A stretch of 64,000 bases of DNA from G038396625 sp038396625 (GTDB lineage Bacteria > Bacillota > Clostridia > Peptostreptococcales > Thermotaleaceae): assembly GCA_038396625.1 (NCBI GenBank), contig CP121688.1, positions 2,790,001-2,854,000 of the forward strand. The letters are read 5' to 3'. A program made the translations under genes and the position numbers. This document shows, in pieces, positions 53,657 to 64,000 of the stretch; position 1 is the first letter of the stretch, and every line of letters begins with the position of its first letter. Below the pieces are notes generated by a model. The model ran no database searches. It was not told the DNA's origin and worked only from the letters and a program-made list of their open reading frames with translations.

Positions 53657-53685
53657 ATTATAACGCTATCATTTTATAAAGTCAA
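53657..53685 (-). promoter_or_regulatory. sigma-A promoter of uvrBA
   Basis: TTGACT (53680-53685) and TATAAT (53657-53662) on the minus strand are separated by 17 nt. The start would be near 53650, within or next to the LexA box. Confidence 0.85.
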
Positions 53686-53813
53686 TTTGTGTTTTTTGAT
53701 TTATAAAGTTTATAATCAACCTATTCTATTGATACTTCTCTTGATAAATGCTTCTAACAAAAGCTAAACATGGTGCTTCATGTGAAGTCTCTACCTCAAC
53801 TTAAGTCAAATAA

Positions 53814-53838
53814 ACACCCACTTAATAAAAGTGGGTGT
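53814..53838. terminator. orphan hairpin in the uvrB-GGDEF intergenic region
   Basis: A perfect 10-bp GC-rich stem with a 5-nt loop has no intact gene on either side that needs it. On the plus strand it follows by about 15 bp a short open frame that ends GASCEVSTST, possibly the 3' remnant of a lost gene. T-rich sequence follows on the minus strand. Confidence 0.5.
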
Positions 53839-53943
53839 CTTGTAAATAATAAGATAAAAAATACATGACATCACAATAGGTTTTGTATTCACAGAAACAA
53901 AAGGATTATCACATGTTCAATAATAGTACAGAATATTTTAAAT

Positions 53944-54186
53944 GTAACACAATGATAATTCTGTTACCTTTATATACATTTTTTTACATGATCTTGTAAG
54001 ACATTATATTACAAAATTATATTTTTTTCAACAAATATTTACTTATATGGATAATTATGCGTTTTAAAACGTGTTTCTTATATAAATATCTCAATTTAGA
54101 TATTTATAGACGCTAAAATAATTATTAAAATGATAAAATACAGCAATATATATGGTGCTAAGGTAACAGAATTATCATTGTGTTAC
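53944..54186. repeat. 243-bp element with 26-bp perfect terminal inverted repeats (MITE-like)
   Basis: A 26-bp sequence at 53944-53969 recurs exactly as its reverse complement at 54161-54186. A 12-bp palindrome CGTTTTAAAACG (54060-54071) sits at the exact centre. Each terminal repeat itself has ends GTAACA and TGTTAC. An 8-bp inverted repeat AAATATCT/AGATATTT lies at about 54084-54105. No ORF is present and no clear target-site duplication was seen. The rest of the 829-bp gap between uvrB and the GGDEF gene holds the uvrB promoter, an orphan hairpin and AT-rich DNA. Confidence 0.72.
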
Positions 54187-54382
54187 CTCATTTTATAATT
54201 TAAAAATTCAATGTACAAAAATAGACATATTACCAAACGCTCTCTGTTTATAAGCTATTTTCATTTTTGATTAGGTTTATGCACATTTTTACCATTAATT
54301 TTTAACAATAATATTGTTGCAAGAAAATACTAAAACATATAAAATGAAATCATAAATATAACAAAATTGCAGGTGACTTTTA

Positions 54383-55633
54383 GTGCCTAAAAAATCGAAA
54401 AATCAAGTGATTTTTTTTATTCTATTAACTGCTTTATCTCCTTTCTTGATCTATTATATTTTTTATTCTTTAGAAATGAATCCAGTGTTGCCTCCTGCCA
54501 TCATTTCTTTTATTGTACTAGTAATGCTTTCTTACCTATTTAGAATCTTTAATAAAGAAACTACCTTACATTTACAACAAATTGAAAAATTTAAAAATAT
54601 AAACAGGGAATTAATTAAATATAATGAAATTAAAGAAGTTATGCTCCAAATTAGCAATTCCATTGTAAATATCAAAAACATGGACGAGCTTTTACAGCTT
54701 ACCGTAGATGCAGCCGTCCAAATTATTGATCATGCAGATACTGCCAGTATTCTTATAAAAAATGACAATGATATATTTGAATTTAAAGCAACTCATGGCT
54801 TTGATATTTTAAATTTTTCCCAAACTGCACTAACTTTAGAGGAAGTATTTATTGATGATCATGAATTAAGTAAATACTGTCATGCAAAAATTATTCATAA
54901 TCCTAAATGTTTTAATGACATAAATATGTCTGACAAAAACTATCAACTTCTTAAAAAGTCTAATGCTCTCAATATAAAATCTACTATTTGTACCTCAATT
55001 GTTATTGACGATCAAATTTATGGATTTATTAATGTAGATAGCTTATATCAGCAAAATATTTTTAAAGAAGAAGATAAAATTGTTATGGAATATCTGGCAA
55101 GTCAGCTTGCTATCGCTATTAAAAATGTACTTTTGTTTGAAAAAACTTTGTTTTTATCTAGATATGATGGATTAACTAAGGTATATCATCGTCATTATTT
55201 TGATGAACTGTTCGAAAACTTATATAAAAGAGCCAAGAGATATCATGAAAACTTTTGTTTGTGCATCATGGATTTGAACAATTTAAAGCAAATTAATGAT
55301 ATCTATGGACACCTTGCTGGAGATATGGCGATTGCACATTTTGCTAAAATTCTAAGAGATAATGTAAGAGAATCAGATTTATTGGGAAGATATGGTGGAG
55401 ATGAGTTTATAGCAGTCTTTTTAAATACTGACTATAAAAATACAGAAAAAAAAATGCGGAAAATATATAAGCTATTAAGTAAAACGCCCTTGCATATCCA
55501 TGAACATTCCTTTGTAATTAATTTTAGTTTTGGTATTGCTTCTTTTCCTAATGATACACTCGATGATAAAGAATTAATTAAAATAGCAGATTTTAAAATG
55601 TACAAAAACAAATCTTTTCACAAAACGATGTGA
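54383..55633 (+). CDS. GAF-GGDEF diguanylate cyclase
   Basis: The 416-residue protein should make cyclic di-GMP from two GTP. Two N-terminal membrane helices (about residues 9-28 and 35-55) are followed by a GAF sensor domain (about 95-250) and a GGDEF domain (about 258-412). The active site GGDEF is intact at 338-342, and RESD five residues before it is the inhibitory I-site, so product feedback is expected. The start is a GTG 6 nt after AGGTGA. It is monocistronic, with a shared terminator to its convergent neighbour. Confidence 0.93.
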   Translation: MPKKSKNQVIFFILLTALSPFLIYYIFYSLEMNPVLPPAIISFIVLVMLSYLFRIFNKETTLHLQQIEKFKNINRELIKYNEIKEVMLQISNSIVNIKNMDELLQLTVDAAVQIIDHADTASILIKNDNDIFEFKATHGFDILNFSQTALTLEEVFIDDHELSKYCHAKIIHNPKCFNDINMSDKNYQLLKKSNALNIKSTICTSIVIDDQIYGFINVDSLYQQNIFKEEDKIVMEYLASQLAIAIKNVLLFEKTLFLSRYDGLTKVYHRHYFDELFENLYKRAKRYHENFCLCIMDLNNLKQINDIYGHLAGDMAIAHFAKILRDNVRESDLLGRYGGDEFIAVFLNTDYKNTEKKMRKIYKLLSKTPLHIHEHSFVINFSFGIASFPNDTLDDKELIKIADFKMYKNKSFHKTM

Positions 55634-55651
55634 TCGTCACATCGTTTTGTG
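55619..55651. terminator. bidirectional terminator between the GGDEF gene and the PDZ gene
   Basis: A perfect 15-bp stem with a 3-nt loop overlaps the stops of both convergent genes and is followed by T-runs on the plus strand. Confidence 0.88.
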
Positions 55652-56890
55652 TTTTTTATGCTTTCCTTTATCAAACAAATTTTTAATCATACTAACAGAA
55701 GTTTTGGTATCAAAAATTACTTCTGGTGTTTTGGGCACTACAATAATGCCTAAGCTTTTTATTCCTGAACGATAATTTTTATATTCTAATGTTTTCCGAT
55801 CTCCTTTCAAATTTACGATATCTACCCAAATATAAGGAGGATATTGATTTAAAATTTCCTGCATCTCTTCTTTAGAGTTCACAAAGCGATTATTGATTTT
55901 AAGAATCACATCCCCCTGCTCAATTCCCATTATTTGACCTGGTAAACCCTCTTGAATATCTAGCACCGTAACACCACTTCTATGATGACGAAAAATAGGG
56001 TGGCATCTTTCTTCTTCTTTTTGGCCATAGATAATCAGCAGTTCGTGGGCTACAGGTGCAAAAAAAGCAGCAAGAAATTTAAAGATATATAGTTTTATAG
56101 AAATAACAGATAATAGTAAAAGAGCAACACTATATACAAATAGTCTTTTAGCAGATTTTCTGCACTTCTCCTTTGGTATACTAGATAAAGCCATATCTCC
56201 ATATCCTAAAGCAGCAACAACAGCAGCCATCTGTAACGAAATATTTTTAATATCTATTCCAGCCTTATCTGCCTTAAAAAGTGGCCACCATTCTGGAAGA
56301 TTGATTTCTCTTGCCCCCTCTAAAGGTCCCAACATAAAAAGAAGGATTGCAAAAGGAATAGGCCAAAAACGCTGCAGCATAAAACCACCTACTACACCGT
56401 ATTTTTTATTTTCCATAAATATTGGTACAGCATCCTTATCTCCATCTGTCCAAATCAAAACACTCTCGATGAGATGTAAGACTGCAACAATAGCCAATAT
56501 GCTTGATACATTTAATTTGGGAGCACCAAATATCAAGCTAGCTAACGCCAGTAATCCTCCTGCATAAGAAAAACATATATAGCGCACATTGATAAGCATA
56601 AGCAGTATAGCCAAGGGAAGAATAAATTTAAAATCTCTTGTCTCAATCGTTATCCCTAGCAACATGATGATGATCGTTCCTATAATTCCACCTACCATGC
56701 CAGTTATAAATGCATTAACCATCTTATCTTTTAATGATCTTCTTTGTTCCCCTAATATTTGAATTTCCATGCTATGGATTCGCTTATACTGAATATAAAC
56801 GAGTAGCATAACGATCCAAAAAAGAGGATTTAGAAATGTCGTTAGGATTGAAATCAAAGCCATTTGTAATAAAGTTAATACTGGAATCAA
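55637..56890 (-). CDS. polytopic membrane protein with C-terminal PDZ domain, MinJ-like
   Basis: About seven or eight hydrophobic segments (residues ~1-300) precede a cytosolic or surface PDZ domain (HRSGVTVLDIQEGLPGQIMGIEQGDVILKIN region). Topology and order match B. subtilis MinJ (YvjD), which links the MinCD division inhibitor to DivIVA. In many clostridia such a gene follows ctpA, as here. I prefer the TTG at 56890, 7 nt after AAAGGAGG, giving 417 residues; a longer reading to 56959 would run through that ribosome binding site. No minC, minD or divIVA is in the window. Confidence 0.8.
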   Translation of the reverse strand: MIPVLTLLQMALISILTTFLNPLFWIVMLLVYIQYKRIHSMEIQILGEQRRSLKDKMVNAFITGMVGGIIGTIIIMLLGITIETRDFKFILPLAILLMLINVRYICFSYAGGLLALASLIFGAPKLNVSSILAIVAVLHLIESVLIWTDGDKDAVPIFMENKKYGVVGGFMLQRFWPIPFAILLFMLGPLEGAREINLPEWWPLFKADKAGIDIKNISLQMAAVVAALGYGDMALSSIPKEKCRKSAKRLFVYSVALLLLSVISIKLYIFKFLAAFFAPVAHELLIIYGQKEEERCHPIFRHHRSGVTVLDIQEGLPGQIMGIEQGDVILKINNRFVNSKEEMQEILNQYPPYIWVDIVNLKGDRKTLEYKNYRSGIKSLGIIVVPKTPEVIFDTKTSVSMIKNLFDKGKHKKHKTM

Positions 56891-56960
56891 AAATTTTCCT
56901 CCTTTGCAAAAAATCATATTGATGCAAGCACAAATTGCCTTGACATCAATATGATTCACT

Positions 56961-58184
56961 TTATGGTCGCGATATTTTTTGGTTCAAGACCTCAATACCT
57001 TTCTGTAGCTGCACATCTTCTTCATCCGTTATATCTATGCGCTCTGCTAATTCTTCTGGTATTTCAACGACGATATCTGGTTCAATTCCTTTTCCATGGA
57101 TATATGTGCCCTTCGGTGTAAAGTATTGGGCAGTAGTCAACTTAAATCCAGTGCCATCGTCCAATGCTTTCACACTTTGCACCAATCCTTTTCCAAAGGT
57201 GGTGGTTCCAATCAATGTTCCAGATTTTGTATCCTTCACTGCTCCTGATAAAATTTCCGATGCACTAGCACTTCCTTGATTTACTAATATTACATAAGGA
57301 TAATCTACTTTTTTTCCATTAGATTTTTCATATTTTCTATTCCCCGCATTATCTTGGGTATAGACAATAACTTGTTTTCCTAACAATTTATCGGCAATTT
57401 TCACACATTCACTCAATAAACCGCCTGGATTATTTCTTAAGTCAATAACCAAGCCTTTTATGTTCTGTCTTTCTATCTCTTCCAATTGGTCTAAAAAATC
57501 TTCTGATGTTTGTTCGTCAAACATCGTTATTTTTATATATCCTATTTCATCTTCTATGATTTTGGATTTTACCGTTTTCAAACGAATTTCTTCTCTTGTC
57601 AGTTCAACAACAAAAGGTTCTTTTTTGCCAGGTCTCATAATGGTTAAATTGACCTTTGTTCCTGGCTGACCTTTTATCATTGCTACTGCTTCATCTAATT
57701 TTTCAGCGGTAACTTCTTTGTCATTTACTTTTACAATTTTATCCCCTGATTGCATACCTGCCTTTTCACCTGGGGTATCTTCTATAGGTGACACCACTGT
57801 AATAAACCCATCCTTTCCTGGGGTCATTATAACACCAATGCCTCCATACGTACCCTTTGTATGGGTCATAAAGTTCTCAAATTCTTTTTTATCCATATAA
57901 ACAGAATAAGGGTCCCCTAATGATTCAAATAAACCTTTTATAATGCCATCTTCCATTTTACTTTCATCTACAGGTTGATAATAGTTTTCTTTTATAAAAC
58001 CTTTTAAGCTAAGCATTTTCTCATAGGTTTTATTTAGATTCTTATAATAATCATACTCATCTTTTGAAATAATTACCTTTTCGCCTACACTTAGTGCAAA
58101 AACATTTGTTAATGTAAAAGTTAATAACCCTGTTATCAATACTAATATAAAAGCTCCTGTAAATATACGCTTTTTACTTATCAT
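56961..58184 (-). CDS. ctpA: carboxy-terminal processing protease, S41 family
   Basis: The ~407-residue protease has an N-terminal membrane anchor or signal (residues ~8-28), a PDZ domain (GGIGVIMTPGKDGFITVVSP, AGMQSGDKIVKVN), and the S41 catalytic domain with LVNQGSASASEILSGAV (nucleophile Ser) and GTTTFGKGLVQSV (Lys), so the Ser-Lys dyad is intact. A short C-terminal tail follows. CtpA/CtpB proteases act outside the membrane, some in sporulation signalling. I chose the ATG at 58184; a GTG four codons earlier overlaps GAGGTG. The PDZ protein follows 70 bp downstream. Confidence 0.94.
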   Translation of the reverse strand: MISKKRIFTGAFILVLITGLLTFTLTNVFALSVGEKVIISKDEYDYYKNLNKTYEKMLSLKGFIKENYYQPVDESKMEDGIIKGLFESLGDPYSVYMDKKEFENFMTHTKGTYGGIGVIMTPGKDGFITVVSPIEDTPGEKAGMQSGDKIVKVNDKEVTAEKLDEAVAMIKGQPGTKVNLTIMRPGKKEPFVVELTREEIRLKTVKSKIIEDEIGYIKITMFDEQTSEDFLDQLEEIERQNIKGLVIDLRNNPGGLLSECVKIADKLLGKQVIVYTQDNAGNRKYEKSNGKKVDYPYVILVNQGSASASEILSGAVKDTKSGTLIGTTTFGKGLVQSVKALDDGTGFKLTTAQYFTPKGTYIHGKGIEPDIVVEIPEELAERIDITDEEDVQLQKGIEVLNQKISRP

Positions 58185-58421
58185 AGAATTCTTCACCTCA
58201 ATATTATTTTTAATTCACCCTTTATTGTATCACGCTCTCTCACAAATATATTATTCCTGAATTGAATTGAATATAACACTACTTTCATTTGATCTATGGA
58301 GTCCACCCACAAATTAAATTTCTTCTAATCTATACCTAAACTATTTCATTTTAATACTAATTATACCACTTACTTCTACGTTTGCAAATTTCTTAATGCT
58401 CCCATTGTATGCTGCAAGATT

Positions 58422-58463
58422 GAAAATAGAAACGCCAGAGGGTTATCTGGCATTTCTATTTTC
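58422..58463 (-). terminator. terminator of the class IV aminotransferase gene
   Basis: A long stem of about 18 bp (one mismatch) with a 6-nt loop overlaps the stop codon and ends in a T-rich run on the minus strand. Confidence 0.85.
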
Positions 58464-59279
58464 AATATAGTTTTTCATTTCATTCATATAGCCATCAGTA
58501 ATTTTATGAATGATAGGATCCTGTACCGAATTGAGTACCACTTCATCAATAGAACGAATTGGGAGCACATTTACAGAAGTTCCAGTCATAAACGCTCCAT
58601 CTAATGACGCGATTTGACTTTCATGAATTGCTCTTTCTCTTACATCAATTCTTAAATCTCTACATACTTTCATAATTCGTGTTCTCGTGACACCTAACAA
58701 TACATCGCCAGCAGGAGCAGTGTAGACACAATTTTTTTTGACAAAAAACATATTTGAACGGCTCCCCTCAGTAATATAACGTTCTTTATTTACAAGCAAT
58801 GCTTCATATGCATTTTTTTCTTGGATTCTTTTATTAACTTTTTCTCTTAAACCCATATTCATAATTTTTGCGTTAGGGTTTTCTCTCTCTGAGTTATATA
58901 AAATAGTATGAATCCCTTTTTGGTAAACTTCTTGTTCTGGATAATGACTTTCAATAAAATATGTCAAAAACTGCTGACATTCCTCTTTAAGATTGCTGCA
59001 TAACAGCTTTACATTTATATTTTTACACTGATTTAATTCTACCAGTTTCATTATCTCAGAGGTTATTTCTTCATTTGACTTATTAACTCCACAACCTAAG
59101 AGATTTGCAGATTTTCTTAGTCTCTCTAAATGATCTTCTAAAAATAGTGGGGCACCCTCAATAAGCCTTATCACTTCATAAATGCTTTGGTCATGAATGT
59201 TATCAAAAACTTCCATATTGTCCGTACAATACTCTTTATTGTTATAAATAAAATAATCTAAAACCGCTTCTCTCTTCAT
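58443..59279 (-). CDS. PLP-dependent class IV aminotransferase
   Basis: The 278-residue enzyme belongs to the family of branched-chain aminotransferase, D-amino-acid transaminase and aminodeoxychorismate lyase. EGAPLFLEDHLERLRKSA and LLVNKERYITEGSRSNMFFVK are family blocks, with PLP-binding residues near GVTRTRIM. The length is near IlvE-like and PabC-like proteins, and I cannot choose between them; no pab or ilv genes are adjacent. The ATG follows TGAGGTGG. It stands alone between ctpA and the tRNA cluster. Confidence 0.87.
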   Translation of the reverse strand: MKREAVLDYFIYNNKEYCTDNMEVFDNIHDQSIYEVIRLIEGAPLFLEDHLERLRKSANLLGCGVNKSNEEITSEIMKLVELNQCKNINVKLLCSNLKEECQQFLTYFIESHYPEQEVYQKGIHTILYNSERENPNAKIMNMGLREKVNKRIQEKNAYEALLVNKERYITEGSRSNMFFVKKNCVYTAPAGDVLLGVTRTRIMKVCRDLRIDVRERAIHESQIASLDGAFMTGTSVNVLPIRSIDEVVLNSVQDPIIHKITDGYMNEMKNYIENRNAR

Positions 59280-59371
59280 CTTGCCACCTCAATATGTACT
59301 ATATTTTTTCTGCTATTACTATTATAGCTTAAACTAACCTAAATAATCTATATTCTTTTTTATATAAATCA

Positions 59372-59403
59372 AAATAGCAAGCATAAATTTATGCTTGCTA
59401 TTT
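59372..59403 (-). terminator. terminator of the rRNA-tRNA operon
   Basis: A perfect 16-bp inverted repeat ends in TTTTG on the minus strand, 7 nt after the 3' end of the last tRNA (Phe). Confidence 0.85.
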
Positions 59404-59410
59404 CTATCTT

Positions 59411-59486
59411 TGGTGCCCAGAGGCGGAATCGAACCACCGACACGGGGATTTTCAGTCCCCTGCTCTACCGACTGAGCTATCTGGGC
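59411..59486 (-). tRNA. tRNA-Phe (GAA)
   Basis: A 76-nt cloverleaf including encoded CCA, with anticodon loop CTGAAAA. It is the last gene of the rrn-tRNA cluster. Confidence 0.95.
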
Positions 59487-59491
59487 AAATA

Positions 59492-59568
59492 TGGTGGGCC
59501 TTCAGGGATTCGAACCCCGGACCTGCCGGTTATGAGCCGGACGCTCTAACCAACTGAGCTAAAGGCCC
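59492..59568 (-). tRNA. tRNA with CAU anticodon (Met, or Ile2 with lysidine)
   Basis: A 77-nt cloverleaf with encoded CCA and loop CTCATAA. The body GGGCCTTTAGCTCAG and stem GGCTCATAACC resemble tRNA-Ile2 (kCAU) of Bacillus more than its elongator Met, so Ile2 is possible. It is not the initiator, as the acceptor stem is fully paired. Confidence 0.9.
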
Positions 59569-59583
59569 ATATCCTTGGTTTTG

Positions 59584-59660
<77 letters not shown>

Positions 59661-59671
59661 ATATTCATAAA

Positions 59672-59748
59672 TGGTCGGGGTGGCAGGATTTGAACCCGCG
59701 GCCCTCTGGTCCCAAACCAGATGCGCTACCAAACTGCGCTACACCCCG
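59672..59748 (-). tRNA. tRNA-Pro (TGG)
   Basis: A 77-nt cloverleaf with encoded CCA and loop TTTGGGA. Confidence 0.95.
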
Positions 59749-59765
59749 ATTGATTTAGAGAATAT

Positions 59766-59841
59766 TGGCAGGGGTAGAAGGACTTGAACCCTCGGCACGT
59801 GGTTTTGGAGACCACTGCTCTACCAACTGAGCTATACCCCT
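59766..59841 (-). tRNA. tRNA-Trp (CCA)
   Basis: A 76-nt cloverleaf with encoded CCA end, discriminator G and anticodon loop CTCCAAA. Confidence 0.95.
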
Positions 59842-59858
59842 ATAATAGAATTGAAATT

Positions 59859-59934
59859 TGGTGACCCATCCGCGGCTCGAACGCGGGACACCTTGATTAA
59901 AAGTCAAGTGCTCTACCAACTGAGCTAATGGGTC
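59859..59934 (-). tRNA. tRNA-Lys (TTT)
   Basis: A 76-nt cloverleaf with encoded CCA and loop CTTTTAA. Confidence 0.95.
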
Positions 59935-59937
59935 ATA

Positions 59938-60013
59938 TGGCTGGGGTAGCAGGACTCGAACCTACGCATGCCAGAGTCAAAGTCTGGTGCCTTACCGACT
60001 TGGCTATACCCCA
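59938..60013 (-). tRNA. tRNA-Gln (TTG)
   Basis: A 76-nt cloverleaf with encoded CCA and loop CTTTGAC. The acceptor begins with the weak T-A pair typical of tRNA-Gln. Confidence 0.93.
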
Positions 60014-60022
60014 ATATTTTTT

Positions 60023-60099
60023 TGGTGAGCCCACAGGGATTCGAACCCCGGACACACGGCTTAGAAGGCCGTTGCTCTATCCAACTGAGCTATGAGCCC
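60023..60099 (-). tRNA. tRNA-Arg (TCT)
   Basis: A 77-nt cloverleaf with encoded CCA and loop CTTCTAA. The acceptor stem uses two G-U pairs. Confidence 0.93.
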
Positions 60100-60103
60100 A
60101 CTT

Positions 60104-60177
60104 TGGAGCGGATGATGGGAATCGAACCCACGCTATCAGCTTGGAAGGCTGAAGTTCTACCATTGAACTACATCCGC
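60104..60177 (-). tRNA. tRNA-Gly (TCC)
   Basis: A 74-nt cloverleaf with encoded CCA and loop CTTCCAA. Confidence 0.95.
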
Positions 60178-60227
60178 ATGTAATTGATGCTTCTAGTTTT
60201 TCTTTTGTTTGAATTCTTTTATGCATA

Positions 60228-60302
60228 TGGAGCTGGCGAAGGGAATCGAACCCCCAACCTGCTGATTACAAGTCAGCTGCTCTACCGTTGAGCCACACCA
60301 GC
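60228..60302 (-). tRNA. tRNA-Thr (TGT)
   Basis: A 75-nt cloverleaf with encoded CCA and loop CTTGTAA. Confidence 0.95.
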
Positions 60303-60325
60303 ATTTTGATCTTTAATTTGTTTTA

Positions 60326-60401
60326 TGGTGGGCGCAATAGGGATCGAACCTATGACCCCCTGCTTGTAAGGCAGGTGCTCTCCCAGCTGAGCTATGCGCC
60401 C
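60326..60401 (-). tRNA. tRNA-Val (TAC)
   Basis: A 76-nt cloverleaf with encoded CCA and loop CTTACAA. Confidence 0.95.
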
Positions 60402-60407
60402 GAATAT

Positions 60408-60482
60408 TGGTGACCCATCCGGGAATCGAACCCGGGTTACCGCCGTGAAAGGGCGGTGTCTTGACCGCTTGACCAATGGGCC
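60408..60482 (-). tRNA. tRNA-Glu (TTC)
   Basis: A 75-nt cloverleaf with encoded CCA and loop CTTTCAC. It is the first tRNA after 5S rRNA. Confidence 0.95.
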
Positions 60483-60490
60483 ATTTTAAA

Positions 60491-60604
60491 CCAGCGACGA
60501 CCTACTCTCCCAAGGCGCTTCCGCCTAAGTACCATCAGCGCTGAAGGGCTTAACTGCTGTGTTCGGTATGGGAACAGGTGTGACCCCTTCGCTGTTGTCA
60601 CTGG
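60491..60604 (-). rRNA. rrf: 5S ribosomal RNA
   Basis: About 114 nt with the conserved core CCGAACACAGCAGTTAAGC (minus strand) and complementary ends CCAGTGAC/GTCGCTGG. The ends may extend by 1-2 nt. Confidence 0.93.
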
Positions 60605-60695
60605 ATATAGAAGGATATATACCTCTAAGCAACCGAAATTTCAAAATGATAATTTTGGAATTTAGTTGGCGCCGGTACATTTTGTGAAGCAACAT

Positions 60696-60718
60696 GTACC
60701 TTCAAAACTGAACAATGT
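60696..60718. repeat. 3' arm of the 23S rRNA processing stem
   Basis: This 23-nt sequence is the reverse complement (22 of 23) of 63684-63706. The two flank 23S rRNA and pair in the precursor to form the stem cut by an RNase III-type enzyme. Confidence 0.8.
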
Positions 60719-60730
60719 TAGAGTGTTTCT

Positions 60731-63656
<2,926 letters not shown>

Positions 63657-63683
63657 AGAAATTGTATGTTTTGCTTGTTCTCT

Positions 63684-63706
63684 ACATTGTTCAGTTTTCA
63701 AGGTAC
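63684..63706. repeat. 5' arm of the 23S rRNA processing stem
   Basis: It pairs with 60696-60718 and contains ACCTTGAAAACTGAACA (minus strand), a block common in Firmicutes rRNA spacers. Confidence 0.8.
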
Positions 63707-63788
63707 AAAATGGACGTTACAGAAATCTTTGATTTCGTTGTAACTCCTTTCTCAGCGTTAGCTGAGCTTCCTATTTAAAAGATGCTTG

Positions 63789-63864
63789 TGGTGGAGATGA
63801 GGAGGATCGAACTCCTGACCCCCTGCGTGCAAGGCAGGTGCTCTCCCAGCTGAGCTACATCCCC
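63789..63864 (-). tRNA. tRNA-Ala (TGC) in the 16S-23S spacer
   Basis: A 76-nt cloverleaf with encoded CCA and loop CTTGCAC, located between 16S and 23S rRNA as in many Firmicutes rrn operons. Confidence 0.96.
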
Positions 63865-63914
63865 ACATTTGAAAGACTTGGTCTTTCAAAACTATACAGT
63901 GTAAGTTAAGCCAA

Positions 63915-64000
<86 letters not shown>

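Noticed and set aside
59968..60476. Short open frames reading through the tRNA cluster on both strands
   Set aside because: They translate tRNA sequences (for example repeated GFEPRT-like strings), which is a known artefact.

Overview
The window is low-GC, AT-rich DNA with strong AGGAGG-type ribosome binding sites. Its gene content (bifurcating-type [FeFe]-hydrogenase with the HydEFG maturases, tungstate-type uptake, the whiA/yvcK/rapZ cluster, HPr kinase, HD-GYP and GGDEF proteins, a glycine riboswitch) fits an anaerobic fermentative member of the Clostridia. I cannot name the species. Nearly all genes lie on the minus strand, reading toward position 1, and the rRNA operon at the right end points the same way.

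Layout from left to right. (1) 1-3530: a sugar or polyol locus with a binding lipoprotein, a Gfo/Idh-type dehydrogenase and a LacI-family repressor. Two clear sigma-A promoters carry LacI-type operators. (2) 3612-21740: a conserved housekeeping cluster, read right to left as murB, PHP phosphoesterase, rapZ, yvcK, (secreted GH26 glycosidase), NUDIX, whiA, HPr-like protein, HD-GYP protein, a YtoI-like CBS protein, dnaE, a small protein, pfkA, pyk, thioesterase, FxsA. (3) 21834-33227: a membrane-anchored binding protein, a peroxiredoxin on the plus strand, then the hydrogenase region. The maturation operon (TM1266-like protein, hydG, hydE, hydF) has its own promoter and a leader with a 5-codon ORF in front of a terminator. 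The structural operon is nuoE, hndB, nuoF, hydA. (4) 33668-45042: pterin-cofactor synthesis and tungstate uptake (tupABC, two moeA paralogues, moaA, moaC, MOSC). It is preceded by a tandem structured RNA that looks like a pair of Moco/Tuco-type riboswitches. Next come lpdA behind a tandem glycine riboswitch, and a ThiF/MoeB-like protein and a MogA/MoaB protein on the plus strand. (5) 45087-53685: hprK, uvrC, a small secreted stalk-domain protein, uvrA and uvrB, with a LexA box at the uvrBA promoter. (6) 53686-54382: a gene-free stretch with an orphan terminator, a possible gene remnant and a 243-bp inverted-repeat element. (7) 54383-59279: a GGDEF protein, a MinJ-like PDZ protein, a CtpA protease and a class IV aminotransferase. 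(8) 59372-64000: an rRNA operon (partial 16S, tRNA-Ala, 23S, 5S) followed by twelve tRNA genes and a terminator.

How the parts fit. HPr kinase, the HPr-like protein, pfkA/pyk, yvcK and rapZ belong to carbon-flux control. The NuoE/HndB/NuoF/HydA set would couple NADH and ferredoxin to H2. The tup/moa/moe genes would supply a W- or Mo-pterin cofactor to enzymes outside the window. The points I find most unusual are a DUF3343-HydE fusion, the short leader ORF at the hydrogenase maturation operon, an HPr-like protein with Cys at the phosphorylated-His position, the tandem RNA element with a terminator between its copies, and the symmetric inverted-repeat element next to uvrB.
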